The notes under the pieces were generated by a model. It was not told the DNA's origin, did no database searches, and saw only the letters and a program-made list of their open reading frames with translations. 64,000 bases of DNA from Actinoallomurus sp963850195 (GTDB lineage: Bacteria; Actinomycetota; Actinomycetes; Streptosporangiales; Streptosporangiaceae), in the NCBI GenBank assembly GCA_963850195.1, contig CAWKKD010000005.1:2728001-2792000 (forward strand). Reading direction: 5' to 3'. The first letter of the stretch is position 1. Each line of letters starts with the position of its first letter. Shown one piece after another: positions 18,267 to 26,776 of the stretch. The position numbers were made by a program, and so were the translations under genes.

Positions 18267-19102
18267 TTCGCCTCCCCAAGCTCGATCGGCACGCCCACCA
18301 GCGAGCCGTACTCAGTCCAGGATCCGTCGTAGTTCTTCACGTCGCTCAGCCCGAGCAGCTCGTGCAGGGCGAACCAGGTGTGCGAGGAGCGCTCGCCGAT
18401 GCGGCAGTACGCGATGGTGGCCTTCGACAGGTCGACGCCGGCCCCCTCGTACAGCTCGCGGAGCTCCTCGTCCGAGCGGAAGGTTCCGTCGTCGTTGGCG
18501 GCCTTCGACCAGGGGATGTTACGCGCGGTCGGGATGTGCCCGGCCCGCTGTGCCTGCTCCTGCGGCAGGTGCGCCGGAGCGAGCAGCTTGCCGGAGAACT
18601 CGTCGGGCGAACGTACGTCGACGAGGTTCTTGTTGCTGATGGCGTCGACGACCTCGTCGCGCAGGGCGCGGATCGCCAGGTCCTGCTCCTTGGCCGAGTA
18701 GTCGGTCTTCGGCCGCGACGGCACGTCCTCGACGAGGTCGCGGGAGTCCAGCTCCCACTTCTTGCGGCCGCCGTCGAGCAGCTTGACGTTCTGGTGGCCG
18801 TAGAGGCGGAAGTACCAGTAGGCGTAGGCCGCGAACCAGTTGTTGTTGCCGCCGTAGAGGATGACGAGGTCGTCGTTGGCGATGCCCTTCCCGGAGAGAA
18901 GGTGCTCGAACCCCGTCTTGTCCACGAAGTCCCGGCGTACGGGGTCCTGGAGTTCGGTCTTCCAGTCGATGCGGACGGCGCCACGGATGTGGCCCTTCTC
19001 GTACGCGCTGGTGTCCTCGTCGACCTCGACGAGCACGATGCCCGGGTCGTCGAGGTGCGCCTGCACCCAATCGGCGTCGACCAGGACGTCGGAGCGGCTC
19101 AT
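18263..19102 (-). CDS. sseA: Thiosulfate/3-mercaptopyruvate sulfurtransferase
   Basis: Transfers sulfane sulfur from thiosulfate or mercaptopyruvate to thiol acceptors in the cytosol. The 279 residues contain two rhodanese domains (about 1-130 and 145-275). The C-terminal one carries the catalytic Cys233 in the loop AYCRIGERSSHTWF, and the interdomain signature NIPWSKA is present. CRIGERS is the loop typical of actinobacterial SseA. It is the first gene of the operon with DUF1416; the DUF4395 gene lies 75 bases upstream on the same strand, the same sulfur-related neighbourhood seen in other actinomycetes. Confidence 0.92.
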   Translation of the reverse strand: MSRSDVLVDADWVQAHLDDPGIVLVEVDEDTSAYEKGHIRGAVRIDWKTELQDPVRRDFVDKTGFEHLLSGKGIANDDLVILYGGNNNWFAAYAYWYFRLYGHQNVKLLDGGRKKWELDSRDLVEDVPSRPKTDYSAKEQDLAIRALRDEVVDAISNKNLVDVRSPDEFSGKLLAPAHLPQEQAQRAGHIPTARNIPWSKAANDDGTFRSDEELRELYEGAGVDLSKATIAYCRIGERSSHTWFALHELLGLSDVKNYDGSWTEYGSLVGVPIELGEAK

Positions 19103-19176
19103 GCTGATGTCCTCCTCGTTGGAGCGGATCGTTCTTCGGGCACTCGCGGCATGGGCCGCGTTCTCTGAGAGCCCGC

Positions 19177-19599
19177 CTAGGACGTGGCGCGCCCGGGGGC
19201 GAGCCGGCGGATGAGCAGATAGGCCTCACAGCCCAGGCAGAGCCCGAACGCGGCGTTCAGGAACGCCGCGACCAGCGCGAACCCGGTAGCTGTCATACCC
19301 AGTGCCGGCACGTCGAGGACGTATCCGGCCACTCCCGCCAGCCCGAACGCGGCACCGACCCCCTGCGCGAAGCGAGGCGGCGCTTCCGGCTCGAGCTCCG
19401 TGGGCGGGCCGAGCCTCGGGCGGACGAGCGCCTGGTAGACCAGCCCGTACGGCGCGTTACGCAGACCGAGGATCACTCCGGTCAGGAACACGACGGTCTG
19501 GGCGGCCAGCAGCCACCAGCTGCCGGTCACCAAGACGATGATCAGGACAATCGAGGTGATGGTCGCGCCGAAACGCTGACCTCGTGGGTCGACCTGCAT
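19177..19599 (-). CDS. DUF4395 membrane protein
   Basis: A 140-residue membrane protein starting MQVDPRGQRFGATIT, the usual family beginning. There are four hydrophobic segments; the last contains the conserved AAFGLCLGCEAY, in which the CxxC-like pair lies in the membrane. Such proteins occur beside thioredoxin and rhodanese genes, suggesting thiol or sulfur trafficking across the membrane. An upstream TTG (19650) would add 17 residues, but the ATG at 19599 matches the family start and I prefer it. Confidence 0.8.
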   Translation of the reverse strand: MQVDPRGQRFGATITSIVLIIVLVTGSWWLLAAQTVVFLTGVILGLRNAPYGLVYQALVRPRLGPPTELEPEAPPRFAQGVGAAFGLAGVAGYVLDVPALGMTATGFALVAAFLNAAFGLCLGCEAYLLIRRLAPGRATS

Positions 19600-19894
19600 C
19601 GGCTGATGCTCCCGGTTTGGCACTGAGTTCTGCTGGGCTGAATGGGCCAACTACCTCAGACCGGGCGACAGAGCGCGGTGGCGACGCGGCAGAAATCGAC
19701 CGCCCGTCGCTTCGTCAGCAGCTCTGTCCAGGAACGCACGGACACGATGGTAGGCGCCGCATCGCTCCGCGCAAAACCCCCATCTTGCGCATCGGACTGC
19801 CAATACAGCGGCCCACCTGCGACAACACGCCTACGGATCGATCCCGAACCCCTTGGCGTGCCGGGGGCGAACGGGACGGAAGTGGCGTGTGAGG
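19600..19894. other. Non-coding spacer between DUF4395 and thioredoxin genes
   Basis: About 295 bases with no supported gene; the open frames here lack initiation signals and have shadow-like composition. It probably holds the promoter of the leftward DUF4395 gene and the 3' end of the thioredoxin transcript. I see no clear operator or hairpin. Confidence 0.4.
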
Positions 19895-20323
19895 TCATTT
19901 GGCCACCTTCGAGGTGGTCTCGCCGAGGGCGGCGATGATGTCGAGCTTGCGCGGGAGGCCGGAGCCGCGGCGGACGATCGCGCCGGAGGCGTCCAGGACG
20001 AACACCGTCGGGGTACGGACGATGTTGAGGCGCCGTACGAGGTCCAGGTGGGCCTCCGCGTCGATCTCGACGTGGACGACGCCGTCCACCATCTCCGTGA
20101 CCTCGGTCAGGATCCGGCGGGTGGCGCGGCAGGGCGCGCAGAAGGCCGTGGAGAACTGCACGAGCGTCGCGCGTTCTCCCGGCTCGGCGCCGAGATCGGC
20201 CAGGTCGAAGAGCTCCACCGGCTTCCCCTCCGAGGACCGCAGCACGCCGTTGCGCCTCTGCCACAGCAGGCCGAGTGCGGTGGCCAGCAGCAGAGTCGCG
20301 ACGGCGACGTACGTTCCAGTCAT
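19895..20323 (-). CDS. Membrane-anchored thioredoxin-like protein
   Basis: A 142-residue protein from the ATG at 20323. One N-terminal membrane helix (TYVAVATLLLATALGLLW) is followed by a thioredoxin fold with the active site FCAPC (Cys62, Cys65) and the cis-Pro region VRTPTVFVLD. The redox domain would lie on one face of the membrane; topology is not decided by the sequence. It sits between DUF4395 and the anti-sigma gene, in the same thiol-handling neighbourhood as SseA. Longer in-frame versions starting at 20356 are possible but lack a better ribosome-binding site. Confidence 0.82.
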   Translation of the reverse strand: MTGTYVAVATLLLATALGLLWQRRNGVLRSSEGKPVELFDLADLGAEPGERATLVQFSTAFCAPCRATRRILTEVTEMVDGVVHVEIDAEAHLDLVRRLNIVRTPTVFVLDASGAIVRRGSGLPRKLDIIAALGETTSKVAK

Positions 20324-20360
20324 CACTGGTACCAAGGCGCACACGGCGCGCTGCATTCCC

Positions 20361-21053
20361 TCAGGCGCGCATCTTCAGCAGTTCTGTTCCGTCCGTCGTA
20401 CGGAACTCGACCGACGCGACCTGATCGCTGGGGATCATCGAAGAGCCGTTGAACTCGGCGGACCCCGCGTACTGGACCTCCCAGCCGCCCGCGATGTCTC
20501 TCCAGCCGCTCTTGTCGACGACGTAGAGACGGCAGTGGGCACCTGCGGGCCCGCCACTCAGGTGTACGACGACGGCGGTGCCCCACTTCTTGGGCACGAG
20601 GGTGACCTGCGCGCGCATACCGGTGGTCGCGTCCGAGCCGCTCACGGTCTTGCCCTCCGCGATCGGCGCGGGGCTTTTGGACGTGCCCACGGACGGACCG
20701 TCGGCGGTACGGCCGACGGCACCGACGCTCACGCCGGTGACGACGACGAGCGCGGCCGCCGCGACGGTCATGAGCAGGCCGTTGCGCCGGCGGCGTACGC
20801 GGTCCTCGCGCGTGGCATGGGCCACGATCGAGTCGAAGAGGTCGCGCGGCGGCGGTGCCAGCTGCTCGATCTGCTCTTCCGTCACGCGGCTGAGCAGGGC
20901 CGGCAGCCCGGCCAGGGACGCGAGTTCGTCCCGGCAGGTGGGGCAGGCGTTCAGGTGGGCGTCCACCATCGCGCGTTCGGCGGGTTCGATGGCGCCCAGG
21001 ACATATACGCCGAGCAGTTTCCGCAGCCTGGTGCACTCGGTGGTCTCGGTCAT
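20361..21053 (-). CDS. Zinc-finger anti-sigma factor
   Basis: A 230-residue single-pass membrane protein. The N-terminal cytosolic zf-HC2 domain has the H-x3-C-x2-C motif (AHLNACPTC) with an upstream Cys (TECTRL), which binds the cognate ECF sigma factor. A membrane helix lies at about 93-112 (LLMTVAAAALVVVTGVSVGA). The outer part is a beta-rich domain (AQVTLVPKKWGTAVVVHLSGG, HCRLYVVDKSGW) that could sense an envelope signal. Its ATG overlaps the stop of the sigma gene (ATGA), the usual sign of a coupled sigma/anti-sigma pair, like SigL-RslA. Confidence 0.9.
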   Translation of the reverse strand: MTETTECTRLRKLLGVYVLGAIEPAERAMVDAHLNACPTCRDELASLAGLPALLSRVTEEQIEQLAPPPRDLFDSIVAHATREDRVRRRRNGLLMTVAAAALVVVTGVSVGAVGRTADGPSVGTSKSPAPIAEGKTVSGSDATTGMRAQVTLVPKKWGTAVVVHLSGGPAGAHCRLYVVDKSGWRDIAGGWEVQYAGSAEFNGSSMIPSDQVASVEFRTTDGTELLKMRA

Positions 21054-21559
21054 GGCGCCAACCCCCGTTCCTCGAGTGCGAGTTTGAGCGCGCGTAGCGC
21101 GTAGTACGACCGGGATTTCACCGTGCCGGGCGGGATGCCGAGCGCGGCGGCGGCCTCGGCGACCGACCGGCCGCGGTAGTAGGTCTCGACCAGCACGGTC
21201 CGGTGTTCGGGACTCAGGTCGGCGAGCGCCTCGGCGAAGGTCCAGGACTCGAGGGCGCGGCCGATGTCGTCGGTGGCGGGCACGCTGGTCAGGCCCGCGT
21301 CGCCGGCTTCGAGCGGCCGGGACCGTTTGGCGCGGTGCGCGTCGACGACCAGGTTGCGCGCGACCGTGAACAGCCAGGGCCGGATCGGACGGTCCTCCAG
21401 AGCGGCCGGATGGCGCCAGGCGCGCAGCAGCGTTTCCTGGACGACATCCTCGGCCTGATGGCGGTCACCTTCGGTCAGGCGCAGGACGTAGCCGAGCAGC
21501 GGTCCGCCGTGCTCGGCGTAGAGAGCGCGGAGCAGGCGCTCATTGGCAGTTGGTCCCAC
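21050..21559 (-). CDS. ECF RNA polymerase sigma factor
   Basis: A 169-residue extracytoplasmic-function sigma factor from a GTG start. Region 2 (LLGYVLRLTEGDRHQAEDVVQETLLRAWRHP) binds the -10 element, and region 4 (LADLSPEHRTVLVETYYRGRSVAEAAAALGIPPGTVKSR) carries the helix-turn-helix for the -35 element. Resembles the SigL/SigK group. Overlaps the downstream zinc-finger anti-sigma gene by four bases. Targets are unknown; the cell-surface proteins in this window are possible but unsupported candidates. Confidence 0.92.
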   Translation of the reverse strand: MGPTANERLLRALYAEHGGPLLGYVLRLTEGDRHQAEDVVQETLLRAWRHPAALEDRPIRPWLFTVARNLVVDAHRAKRSRPLEAGDAGLTSVPATDDIGRALESWTFAEALADLSPEHRTVLVETYYRGRSVAEAAAALGIPPGTVKSRSYYALRALKLALEERGLAP

Positions 21560-21615
21560 ACTTCAGACACGTACACGTTGGGCGGACGGTTCACCAGTCC
21601 GCGAACGAACGAAAA

Positions 21616-22314
21616 TCACCGGTACTCGTTCAGCTTGGCCAGGCTGACGTCCTGGGCGGTGGCCGAGACGCGCAATCCGTCGGGCTGGACCGTCACGTCG
21701 CTGATCTTCGAGCCGAGCGGGAGGCCCTTCACCGGCACGGTGAAGGTGAACGCCTGCTGGACGAGCGCCATCGGGATGGTCGTGCCGCTGGTCTTGACGC
21801 TCTGCGGCACGACGCGGACGCTGCGCCCGGAGGGCTGGACGGTCACGGTGGCGGTCACCGTACGCGTGAACCCGAGGACCGTGACCGGGCCGTGGACCTG
21901 CAGCGCGGTGCCCTTCGCGGAGACCTTCATCCCGTTGGGCGCCTCCTTGTCGACCTCGTCGTAGCCGACCGTCGCGATCGAGGTGGCCGAGTCGGCGACG
22001 ATCTTGGAGGCGTCGCCGTGGACGGCGTCGGAGAGCGGGGCGTGTACGCCCTTCAGGACGACCTCGGCGTCCTTGAGGTGGACGCCGAGCTGGACCATGT
22101 CGCCGATGTGGACGTCGATCTCGTCGTAGTCGCCGCCGAGCGCCTGGGTGAGGAAGGGGAATCCCTTGATCGACACCTTGGGATTGTGGTCCAGCTCACT
22201 CTGGGCCGCGACGTTCTTCGCGATCTCCTTCTCCGCGACCATGAGACCGATCCGGTCCGCGGCGATGACGAGCCCGATCAGGATGATCAGGCCGAACACC
22301 AGTCCCTTGCGCAT
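21616..22314 (-). CDS. DUF2993 (LmeA-like) secreted/anchored lipid-binding protein
   Basis: A 232-residue protein with an N-terminal membrane helix or signal anchor (LVFGLIILIGLVIAADRI) followed by a DUF2993 domain (DHNPKVSIKGFPFLTQALGGDYDEIDVHIGDM). Mycobacterial LmeA of this family binds phosphoinositides and supports lipomannan maturation, so an outer-face lipid-handling role is plausible. Monocistronic; the sigma gene starts 57 bases from its stop on the same strand without visible coupling. Confidence 0.85.
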   Translation of the reverse strand: MRKGLVFGLIILIGLVIAADRIGLMVAEKEIAKNVAAQSELDHNPKVSIKGFPFLTQALGGDYDEIDVHIGDMVQLGVHLKDAEVVLKGVHAPLSDAVHGDASKIVADSATSIATVGYDEVDKEAPNGMKVSAKGTALQVHGPVTVLGFTRTVTATVTVQPSGRSVRVVPQSVKTSGTTIPMALVQQAFTFTVPVKGLPLGSKISDVTVQPDGLRVSATAQDVSLAKLNEYR

Positions 22315-22422
22315 GTCTCTCCCGTCGGCGACTGGCGATCACCATACCCGCGGCGGTCGCTCGGCCGAGTCACCTCTGACGGTGACGTACGCGGCGCCGG
22401 ATCCCCCTGCGGGACCAACTAT

Positions 22423-22677
22423 CTAGCCGCCGGCGAAAGGCGGGAGGACCTCGAGGGTTCCGCCCTCGGGAAGCTCGACCGTCCCGTGATCCCTCGTGCC
22501 GACGGGGGCGCCGTCGACCAGGAAGGAACTGCGCCGGAGTACGCGGGTGAAATCCTCGCCGCGACCGGCCGAGGCCGCCGCCAGCGCGCCCTCCAGAGTC
22601 GGCGCGTCGTAGGGCTCCTCGGCGACTCCGGCGGCGGCGCGGGCGGCCGCCCAGTATCTGATCAGGCCCTTCGCCAT
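22423..22677 (-). CDS. MoaD/ThiS-family sulfur carrier
   Basis: An 84-residue ubiquitin-like sulfur carrier. It has the beta-grasp pattern and ends in PPFAGG, the C-terminal Gly-Gly that is adenylated and thiocarboxylated. MoaD supplies sulfur for molybdopterin; ThiS-type relatives feed thiamine or other pathways. With a sulfite-oxidase-type molybdoenzyme at 58849 in the same window, MoaD is the likelier role. Divergent from glnR, sharing the 160-base spacer. Confidence 0.85.
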   Translation of the reverse strand: MAKGLIRYWAAARAAAGVAEEPYDAPTLEGALAAASAGRGEDFTRVLRRSSFLVDGAPVGTRDHGTVELPEGGTLEVLPPFAGG

Positions 22678-22837
22678 GCTTCCTCGCAGTGGTCTACACC
22701 ATCCGGCCGAGAGGTCTCGCGCCTCATTCGGTATCCTTCCGTACTAGAGGATCCGGGCAGCGTCGCCCTCGGGTCCTTCCTGTGTTTCTGGGCCATGGTC
22801 CACGCGGCGCTGTTCAGCCGCCAGACGAGGAGGCCGT
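22678..22837. promoter_or_regulatory. moaD/glnR divergent regulatory region
   Basis: A 160-base spacer between divergent starts. TACTAG at about 22742 and TATCCT at about 22731 are candidate -10 elements. GAGGAGGCCG at about 22828-22837 provides the glnR ribosome-binding site. Confidence 0.4.
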
Positions 22838-23542
22838 ATGAGCAGCCTGCTGTTGCTCACGAACGTGCTCGAGCCGTCCGACGAAGTCCTGCCGGCGCTC
22901 GGACTCTTGCTGCATTCGATCAGGGTGGCGCCGGCGGAGGGATCGGCGCTGATCGACGCGCCACCCGCCGACATCATCCTGGTGGACGCCCGCCGGGACC
23001 TCGCACACGCCAAGAGTCTGTGCCGGCTCCTCCGCACCACGGGGCTGGACTCTCCCCTGTTCGCGATCGTCACGGAGGGCGGCCTCGCCGCCCTCACCGC
23101 CGAGTGGGGAGTCGACGACGTACTCCTCCAGACGGCAGGCCCGGCCGAGGTGGAGGCCAGGCTGCGGCTGGCGTTCGGCCGGCTGGCCGCCGCCGAAGAG
23201 GACGAGGTCCCCGACGAGATCCGCAACGGCGAGCTCACCATCGACGAGGCGACCTACAGCGCGCGGCTGCGCGGGCGCGTGCTCGACCTGACCTTCAAGG
23301 AGTTCGAGCTGCTCAAATACCTCGCGCAGCACCCGGGGCGGGTCTTCACCCGCGCCCAGCTGCTGCAGGAGGTGTGGGGATACGACTACTTCGGCGGCAC
23401 GCGCACGGTCGACGTGCACGTGCGGCGGCTACGCGCGAAGCTCGGTACGGAGTATGAGTCCCTGATCGGTACGGTCCGCAACGTCGGATACCGCTTCGTC
23501 CCCGACCAGCGTGCCGAGGATCACTCCCCGGCCAATCACTGA
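22838..23542 (+). CDS. glnR: GlnR, global nitrogen regulator
   Basis: An OmpR-type orphan response regulator of 234 residues. The opening MSSLLLLTNVLEPSDEVLPA and the winged-helix core LDLTFKEFELLKYLAQHPGR are near-identical to Streptomyces GlnR from memory. The receiver domain keeps D50 (ILVDARRDL) but lacks a complete acidic pocket, as in GlnR, which acts unphosphorylated as a homodimer. DNA-binding helices lie at about 165-225 (RTVDVHVRRLRAKLG). It controls glnA, amtB-glnK, nitrite reduction and other nitrogen genes and has no partner kinase nearby. Direct targets in this window are not evident. Confidence 0.95.
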   Translation: MSSLLLLTNVLEPSDEVLPALGLLLHSIRVAPAEGSALIDAPPADIILVDARRDLAHAKSLCRLLRTTGLDSPLFAIVTEGGLAALTAEWGVDDVLLQTAGPAEVEARLRLAFGRLAAAEEDEVPDEIRNGELTIDEATYSARLRGRVLDLTFKEFELLKYLAQHPGRVFTRAQLLQEVWGYDYFGGTRTVDVHVRRLRAKLGTEYESLIGTVRNVGYRFVPDQRAEDHSPANH

Positions 23543-23547
23543 ACCCC

Positions 23548-24141
23548 TCACAGACCACGCATGCAGAGCACGAACTTCGGGCTGTAGTACCAGACCGCGT
23601 ACGTGTAGCCGGTCGACGCGCACCGGTTCTTGTCGGTCGTGCCGTCAATGCGATCGATGATCCGGTAGTGACCCGGCGTGCAGCCCGAGATGGACAGCGT
23701 CGGGTGGTAGTACGAGCCGGTGTTCTTCACGCAGTCCCCGGGCTGCGGGTTGAACGCCGGTGAGTACGTCGGCGGCGGTGAGTACGTCGGCGTGATCGGC
23801 ACGAGCGGAGTGAAGCTCGGCATTGCCGGCGGACTGTAGGTCGGTGTCGGGATGTCGGGCGGTGAGTACGTCGGTACCGCCGAGCTCGCGGCGCTGCCGC
23901 CGAGGTCGAACATCCACCAGAGTCCGGCTCCTCCGCCGACGAGCACGACGATCGCGGCGAGGATGATGATGATCGCCGCGCCGCCGTTGTTCGGCTTGCG
24001 CGGCGGGCCGGGGGGCGGCGGTCCCCATCCCGGAGGTCCGGGCGGTCCGGGCGGTCCCATCGGTGGGCCGTAGCCGCCCATCCCCGGTGGCGGGGGCGGA
24101 GGCGGTGGTGGTCCGCCGTACGGCGGCGGTGGGGGTTGCAC
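23548..24141 (-). CDS. Pro-rich membrane protein with LppU-like outer domain
   Basis: A 197-residue protein from a GTG. The cytosolic N-terminus is a Pro/Gly-rich stretch (PPPPYGGPPPPPPPPPGMGG), followed by a membrane helix (GGAAIIIILAAIVVLVGGGAGLWW, about 52-75), a Pro/Thr/Ser-rich linker with repeated PTYSPP units, and a C-terminal domain with four cysteines (GDCVKN, SGCTPG, NRCAST, VLCMRGL). This Cys arrangement resembles the LppU/SCO3897-type domain of actinobacterial secreted proteins. The Cys residues probably form two disulfides outside the cell. Ends six bases from glnR, convergent. Confidence 0.6.
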   Translation of the reverse strand: MQPPPPPYGGPPPPPPPPPGMGGYGPPMGPPGPPGPPGWGPPPPGPPRKPNNGGAAIIIILAAIVVLVGGGAGLWWMFDLGGSAASSAVPTYSPPDIPTPTYSPPAMPSFTPLVPITPTYSPPPTYSPAFNPQPGDCVKNTGSYYHPTLSISGCTPGHYRIIDRIDGTTDKNRCASTGYTYAVWYYSPKFVLCMRGL

Positions 24142-24302
24142 AGAGACCCACTCTCCAGATGCGTAAATATCCGGATGATCGTAGCGATTGCCACGACTGC
24201 TCGAGGCCGAATTATGACGCCCGCACGACCGGTTCGGTTCCCCGGTGACCGGTCGGCGCGCCTTACGTCCTCAAGGTTGTACGAGCCGCCTCTGATCCGT
24301 CG

Positions 24303-24524
24303 TCAGCCCTGCGGCGGCGGGCCGTAGCCCTGCTGGCCGCCCGGGCCCTGCGGGGGGTACGGACCACCTGGTCCCGGCGGGGGCGGCGGCTGCTGCCACG
24401 GGCCGGGCCCCTGCTGCTGCGTGCCCTTTCGCCGGCTGGAGTTCACGATGGCGACCACCGCGACGGCCACGACGACGATCACGACGAGCAGAAAGAGAAT
24501 GATCAGCACTGCGATGATGCCCAT
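24303..24524 (-). CDS. Small membrane protein with Pro/Gly/Gln tail
   Basis: A 73-residue protein: a membrane helix (IIAVLIILFLLVVIVVVAVAVVAIV) is followed by a short basic stop-transfer (SSRRKG) and a low-complexity cytosolic tail ending GYGPPPQG. The ending PPPQG also closes the larger membrane protein at 9121, though the proteins are otherwise unrelated. Upstream GAGG (24532-24535, complement) supports the ATG. Function unknown. Confidence 0.6.
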   Translation of the reverse strand: MGIIAVLIILFLLVVIVVVAVAVVAIVNSSRRKGTQQQGPGPWQQPPPPPGPGGPYPPQGPGGQQGYGPPPQG

Positions 24525-24569
24525 GGCGGGACGACCTCATTTCGGCGTATCGCGGCGATCTTAGTGTGA

Positions 24570-24992
24570 TCAAGCGCGGTACGGACCGTAAGGGAAGCCG
24601 TTCGGCTCCCCGCCCGGAGCGTCGTTCTGGCCGTACGGGTCGTGCGCCGCGGGACCGTAGGAGTCGTCCCAGTAGGGCTGCCGCTGATCCGCGGCCCCGT
24701 ACGCGGCCTGGTAGCCGTACGGGGAGTCATAGGCGGGCTGATGCGGGTCGCGGCCCAGCGAGCCGTACGACCGTGGTGCGAGCGCCGTCGACGGGGCCGG
24801 TACGGGGGCGGGGGCCTCGGCGGGCGCGTAGGGCCACGGCTCGAAGTCGGCCACGACGTCTTCCGGCTCCTCGTAGACGTCCGCGGGCGCCGGCGACCGG
24901 CCGCTCACCAGCGCGAGCACGGCCACGAAGAGGAGCACGATGACCGGAACGGCGAGCAGACCGGCCATCATGGGGACTCCGGGATCGCCCAT
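24570..24992 (-). CDS. Small single-pass membrane protein with Tyr/Pro-rich tail
   Basis: A 140-residue protein from the ATG at 24992, preceded by GGAAGG at a good distance. One membrane helix (MMAGLLAVPVIVLLFVAVLALVSG) is followed by an acidic stretch (YEEPEDVVADFEPWPY) and a tail rich in Tyr, Pro, Gly and Gln (DSPYGYQAAYGAADQRQPYW). A longer open frame exists upstream but has no start signal. It shares the membrane-helix plus disordered-tail design with the gene at 24303 and may be from the same transcription unit. Function unknown. Confidence 0.55.
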   Translation of the reverse strand: MGDPGVPMMAGLLAVPVIVLLFVAVLALVSGRSPAPADVYEEPEDVVADFEPWPYAPAEAPAPVPAPSTALAPRSYGSLGRDPHQPAYDSPYGYQAAYGAADQRQPYWDDSYGPAAHDPYGQNDAPGGEPNGFPYGPYRA

Positions 24993-25124
24993 CACGACCG
25001 CCTTCCGCGCGCACGAATGGGCCGATGCTACGGCACCCGATCCCGGCGACGGAATGGTTCCGGCATTTCCCGGATGGACAACCTGCGCGTATCGCCGTCG
25101 TCCACGCTCGGTAGGCTCACGATC

Positions 25125-25979
25125 ATGAGCCTGGTCGCGCGGGAACAATTGACGGACGACGAGGTCACGGCGGTCCTGGAGGTCACGCGGGAGGCGGCAG
25201 AGGCCGACGGCGTACGGCCGCTCGGCGAGAGCTCGGTGCTGCGTCTGCGCGACGGCGGCGGCGCCGTGCTCGCGTACGAGGAGGACGGACGCCTCGCGGG
25301 CGTGGGCGTCCTCGACGGTGACGCGGGAGAGCTGGCCGTACGGCCGGCGCTACGGCGGCGAGGGCACGGCCGCGACCTGGCGACCGCGCTACTCGGCCGC
25401 GCCGGGACGCTGAACGTCTGGGCGCACGGCGAGCTGCCCGGCGCCGTCGGGCTGGCCCGTTCGCTGGGCTTCGAGCGGTTCCGCGCGCTGTGGAAGATGC
25501 GGCGCCCGCTCGCCGACCCGCTGCCCGAGGTCACACCGCCGCCGGGCGTACTGCTCCGTACCTTCGAGGTCGGCGTGGACGAGGACGCGTGGCTGCGCAC
25601 CAACGCGCGTGCCTTCGCCGACCACCCCGAGCAGGGGAAGTGGACGAGGGCCGACCTCGACCTGCGCGAGCGCGAGCCGTGGTTCTCCCCCGAGGGCTTC
25701 TTCCTCGCCGAGCGTGACGGCGCGCCGCTGGGCTTCCACTGGACGAAGGTGCACGTGGCCGAGCGGCTCGGCGAGGTGTACGTCGTCGGCGTCGACCCCG
25801 ACGCCCAGGGACTGGGCCTCGGGCGCCTCCTGACCGTGGCCGGGCTGCGACATCTCCGGGAGCTCGGCCTGCCGACCGTGATGCTCTACGTCGACGAGTC
25901 GAACACCGCCGCGGTGGCGCTGTACGAACGGCTCGGCTTCACGCACTGGTCGACGGACGCGATGTACCGAGCGCCGTGA
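25125..25979 (+). CDS. mshD: Mycothiol synthase
   Basis: MshD acetylates Cys-GlcN-Ins with acetyl-CoA in the final step of mycothiol synthesis. The 284 residues contain two GNAT domains: N-terminal (LAVRPALRRRGHGRDLATALL) and C-terminal (VVGVDPDAQGLGLGRLLTVAGLRHLRELG, with ESNTAAVALYERLGF), the tandem arrangement diagnostic of MshD. The ATG has a TAGGCT hexamer at 25112-25117, seven bases before it, and no ribosome-binding site, so the transcript is probably leaderless. The end overlaps the convergent kinase-like gene by 41 bases. Confidence 0.92.
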   Translation: MSLVAREQLTDDEVTAVLEVTREAAEADGVRPLGESSVLRLRDGGGAVLAYEEDGRLAGVGVLDGDAGELAVRPALRRRGHGRDLATALLGRAGTLNVWAHGELPGAVGLARSLGFERFRALWKMRRPLADPLPEVTPPPGVLLRTFEVGVDEDAWLRTNARAFADHPEQGKWTRADLDLREREPWFSPEGFFLAERDGAPLGFHWTKVHVAERLGEVYVVGVDPDAQGLGLGRLLTVAGLRHLRELGLPTVMLYVDESNTAAVALYERLGFTHWSTDAMYRAP

Positions 25980-26544
25980 GACGGTAGGCGCCGGCGGTCA
26001 GCCCGTCGACGACGGCGTTCACGGTGGCGCGCGGGTCCAGCCTCGTGGAGTCGAGCACGTGCTCCTCGAACGCCCCGATGCCGGTGAACTGCCGGTGAAG
26101 CGAACGGATCGGCTCCGGGTCGGTCAGCGCCTCGGAGGTACGCCCGACCGCGCGGTCGAGGGTCGTCGCCTCGTCGGGTCGCAGGACGACGTAGTGAAGC
26201 GGCAGTTCGCGTGCGGCGGCGGCGGCGCGGAACACGTCGATGAACCACGGGCCGACGACGCCGTCACAGATCACCTGGTAGCCGCCCGCGGCGTAACCGA
26301 ACGCGGCCTGGGCGACGACGTCGATGACGGTCTCGTTCTGCCGGTGCGCCTGCGGCAGGTACGGGGCGAGCCAGCCCCGCCGGATGTAGGCGTAGAAGTC
26401 GTCGGCGCTCAGGTGAACGCTGGGTGACAACTCGGCGGCGAGCAGGCCGGACACCGTGCTCTTTCCCGCGCCGGGCGGACCGGTGACCACGATGACCCGT
26501 CCGGGCCGGGACGAATGCGGCACGTCATACGCAGAACCGTTCAT
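25939..26544 (-). CDS. P-loop kinase-like protein (zeta/Cpt-like)
   Basis: A 201-residue AAA-type small-molecule kinase from the ATG at 26544. Walker A GPPGAGKST lies at residues 22-30; LSADDFYAYIRRGW may bind substrate, as in zeta-toxin or gluconate-kinase-like folds, and YVVLRPDEATTLDRA fits a lid/adenine region. The substrate cannot be told from the sequence. An upstream ATG at 26571 would add nine residues with a poorer fit. It converges with and overlaps the mshD end. Confidence 0.65.
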   Translation of the reverse strand: MNGSAYDVPHSSRPGRVIVVTGPPGAGKSTVSGLLAAELSPSVHLSADDFYAYIRRGWLAPYLPQAHRQNETVIDVVAQAAFGYAAGGYQVICDGVVGPWFIDVFRAAAAARELPLHYVVLRPDEATTLDRAVGRTSEALTDPEPIRSLHRQFTGIGAFEEHVLDSTRLDPRATVNAVVDGLTAGAYRLTALGTSRPSTSA

Positions 26545-26651
26545 GGCGTGTTCTCCTCCCGGGTGCACCACGAGCGTAAAAACGATGCCTTAACCCGTTA
26601 ACCGTACGTATGCCGCAAGTAACAACTTCTTTCGCAATCCGGCTTTTTCGC

Positions 26652-26673
26652 GTTCATTCTCCGTTCACCCGGA
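26652..26673 (+). promoter_or_regulatory. PHO box (PhoP-binding direct repeats) upstream of pstS
   Basis: Two adjacent 11-bp units, GTTCATTCTCC (26652-26662) and GTTCACCCGGA (26663-26673), match the GTTCAYY direct-repeat units of actinomycete PHO boxes. They lie about 104 bases before the pstS start in an unusually AT-rich spacer, as expected for phosphate-starvation activation by PhoP. Confidence 0.8.
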
Positions 26674-26776
26674 TCAGAGTGAGTGGTCATCTCCTCTCCT
26701 TAGCGTCGGCGTCGACGGTAGGCCCATGGCTGGATCAACCGGGCCCGCCGCCCAACTACCTTGAGGAGAATCACCG

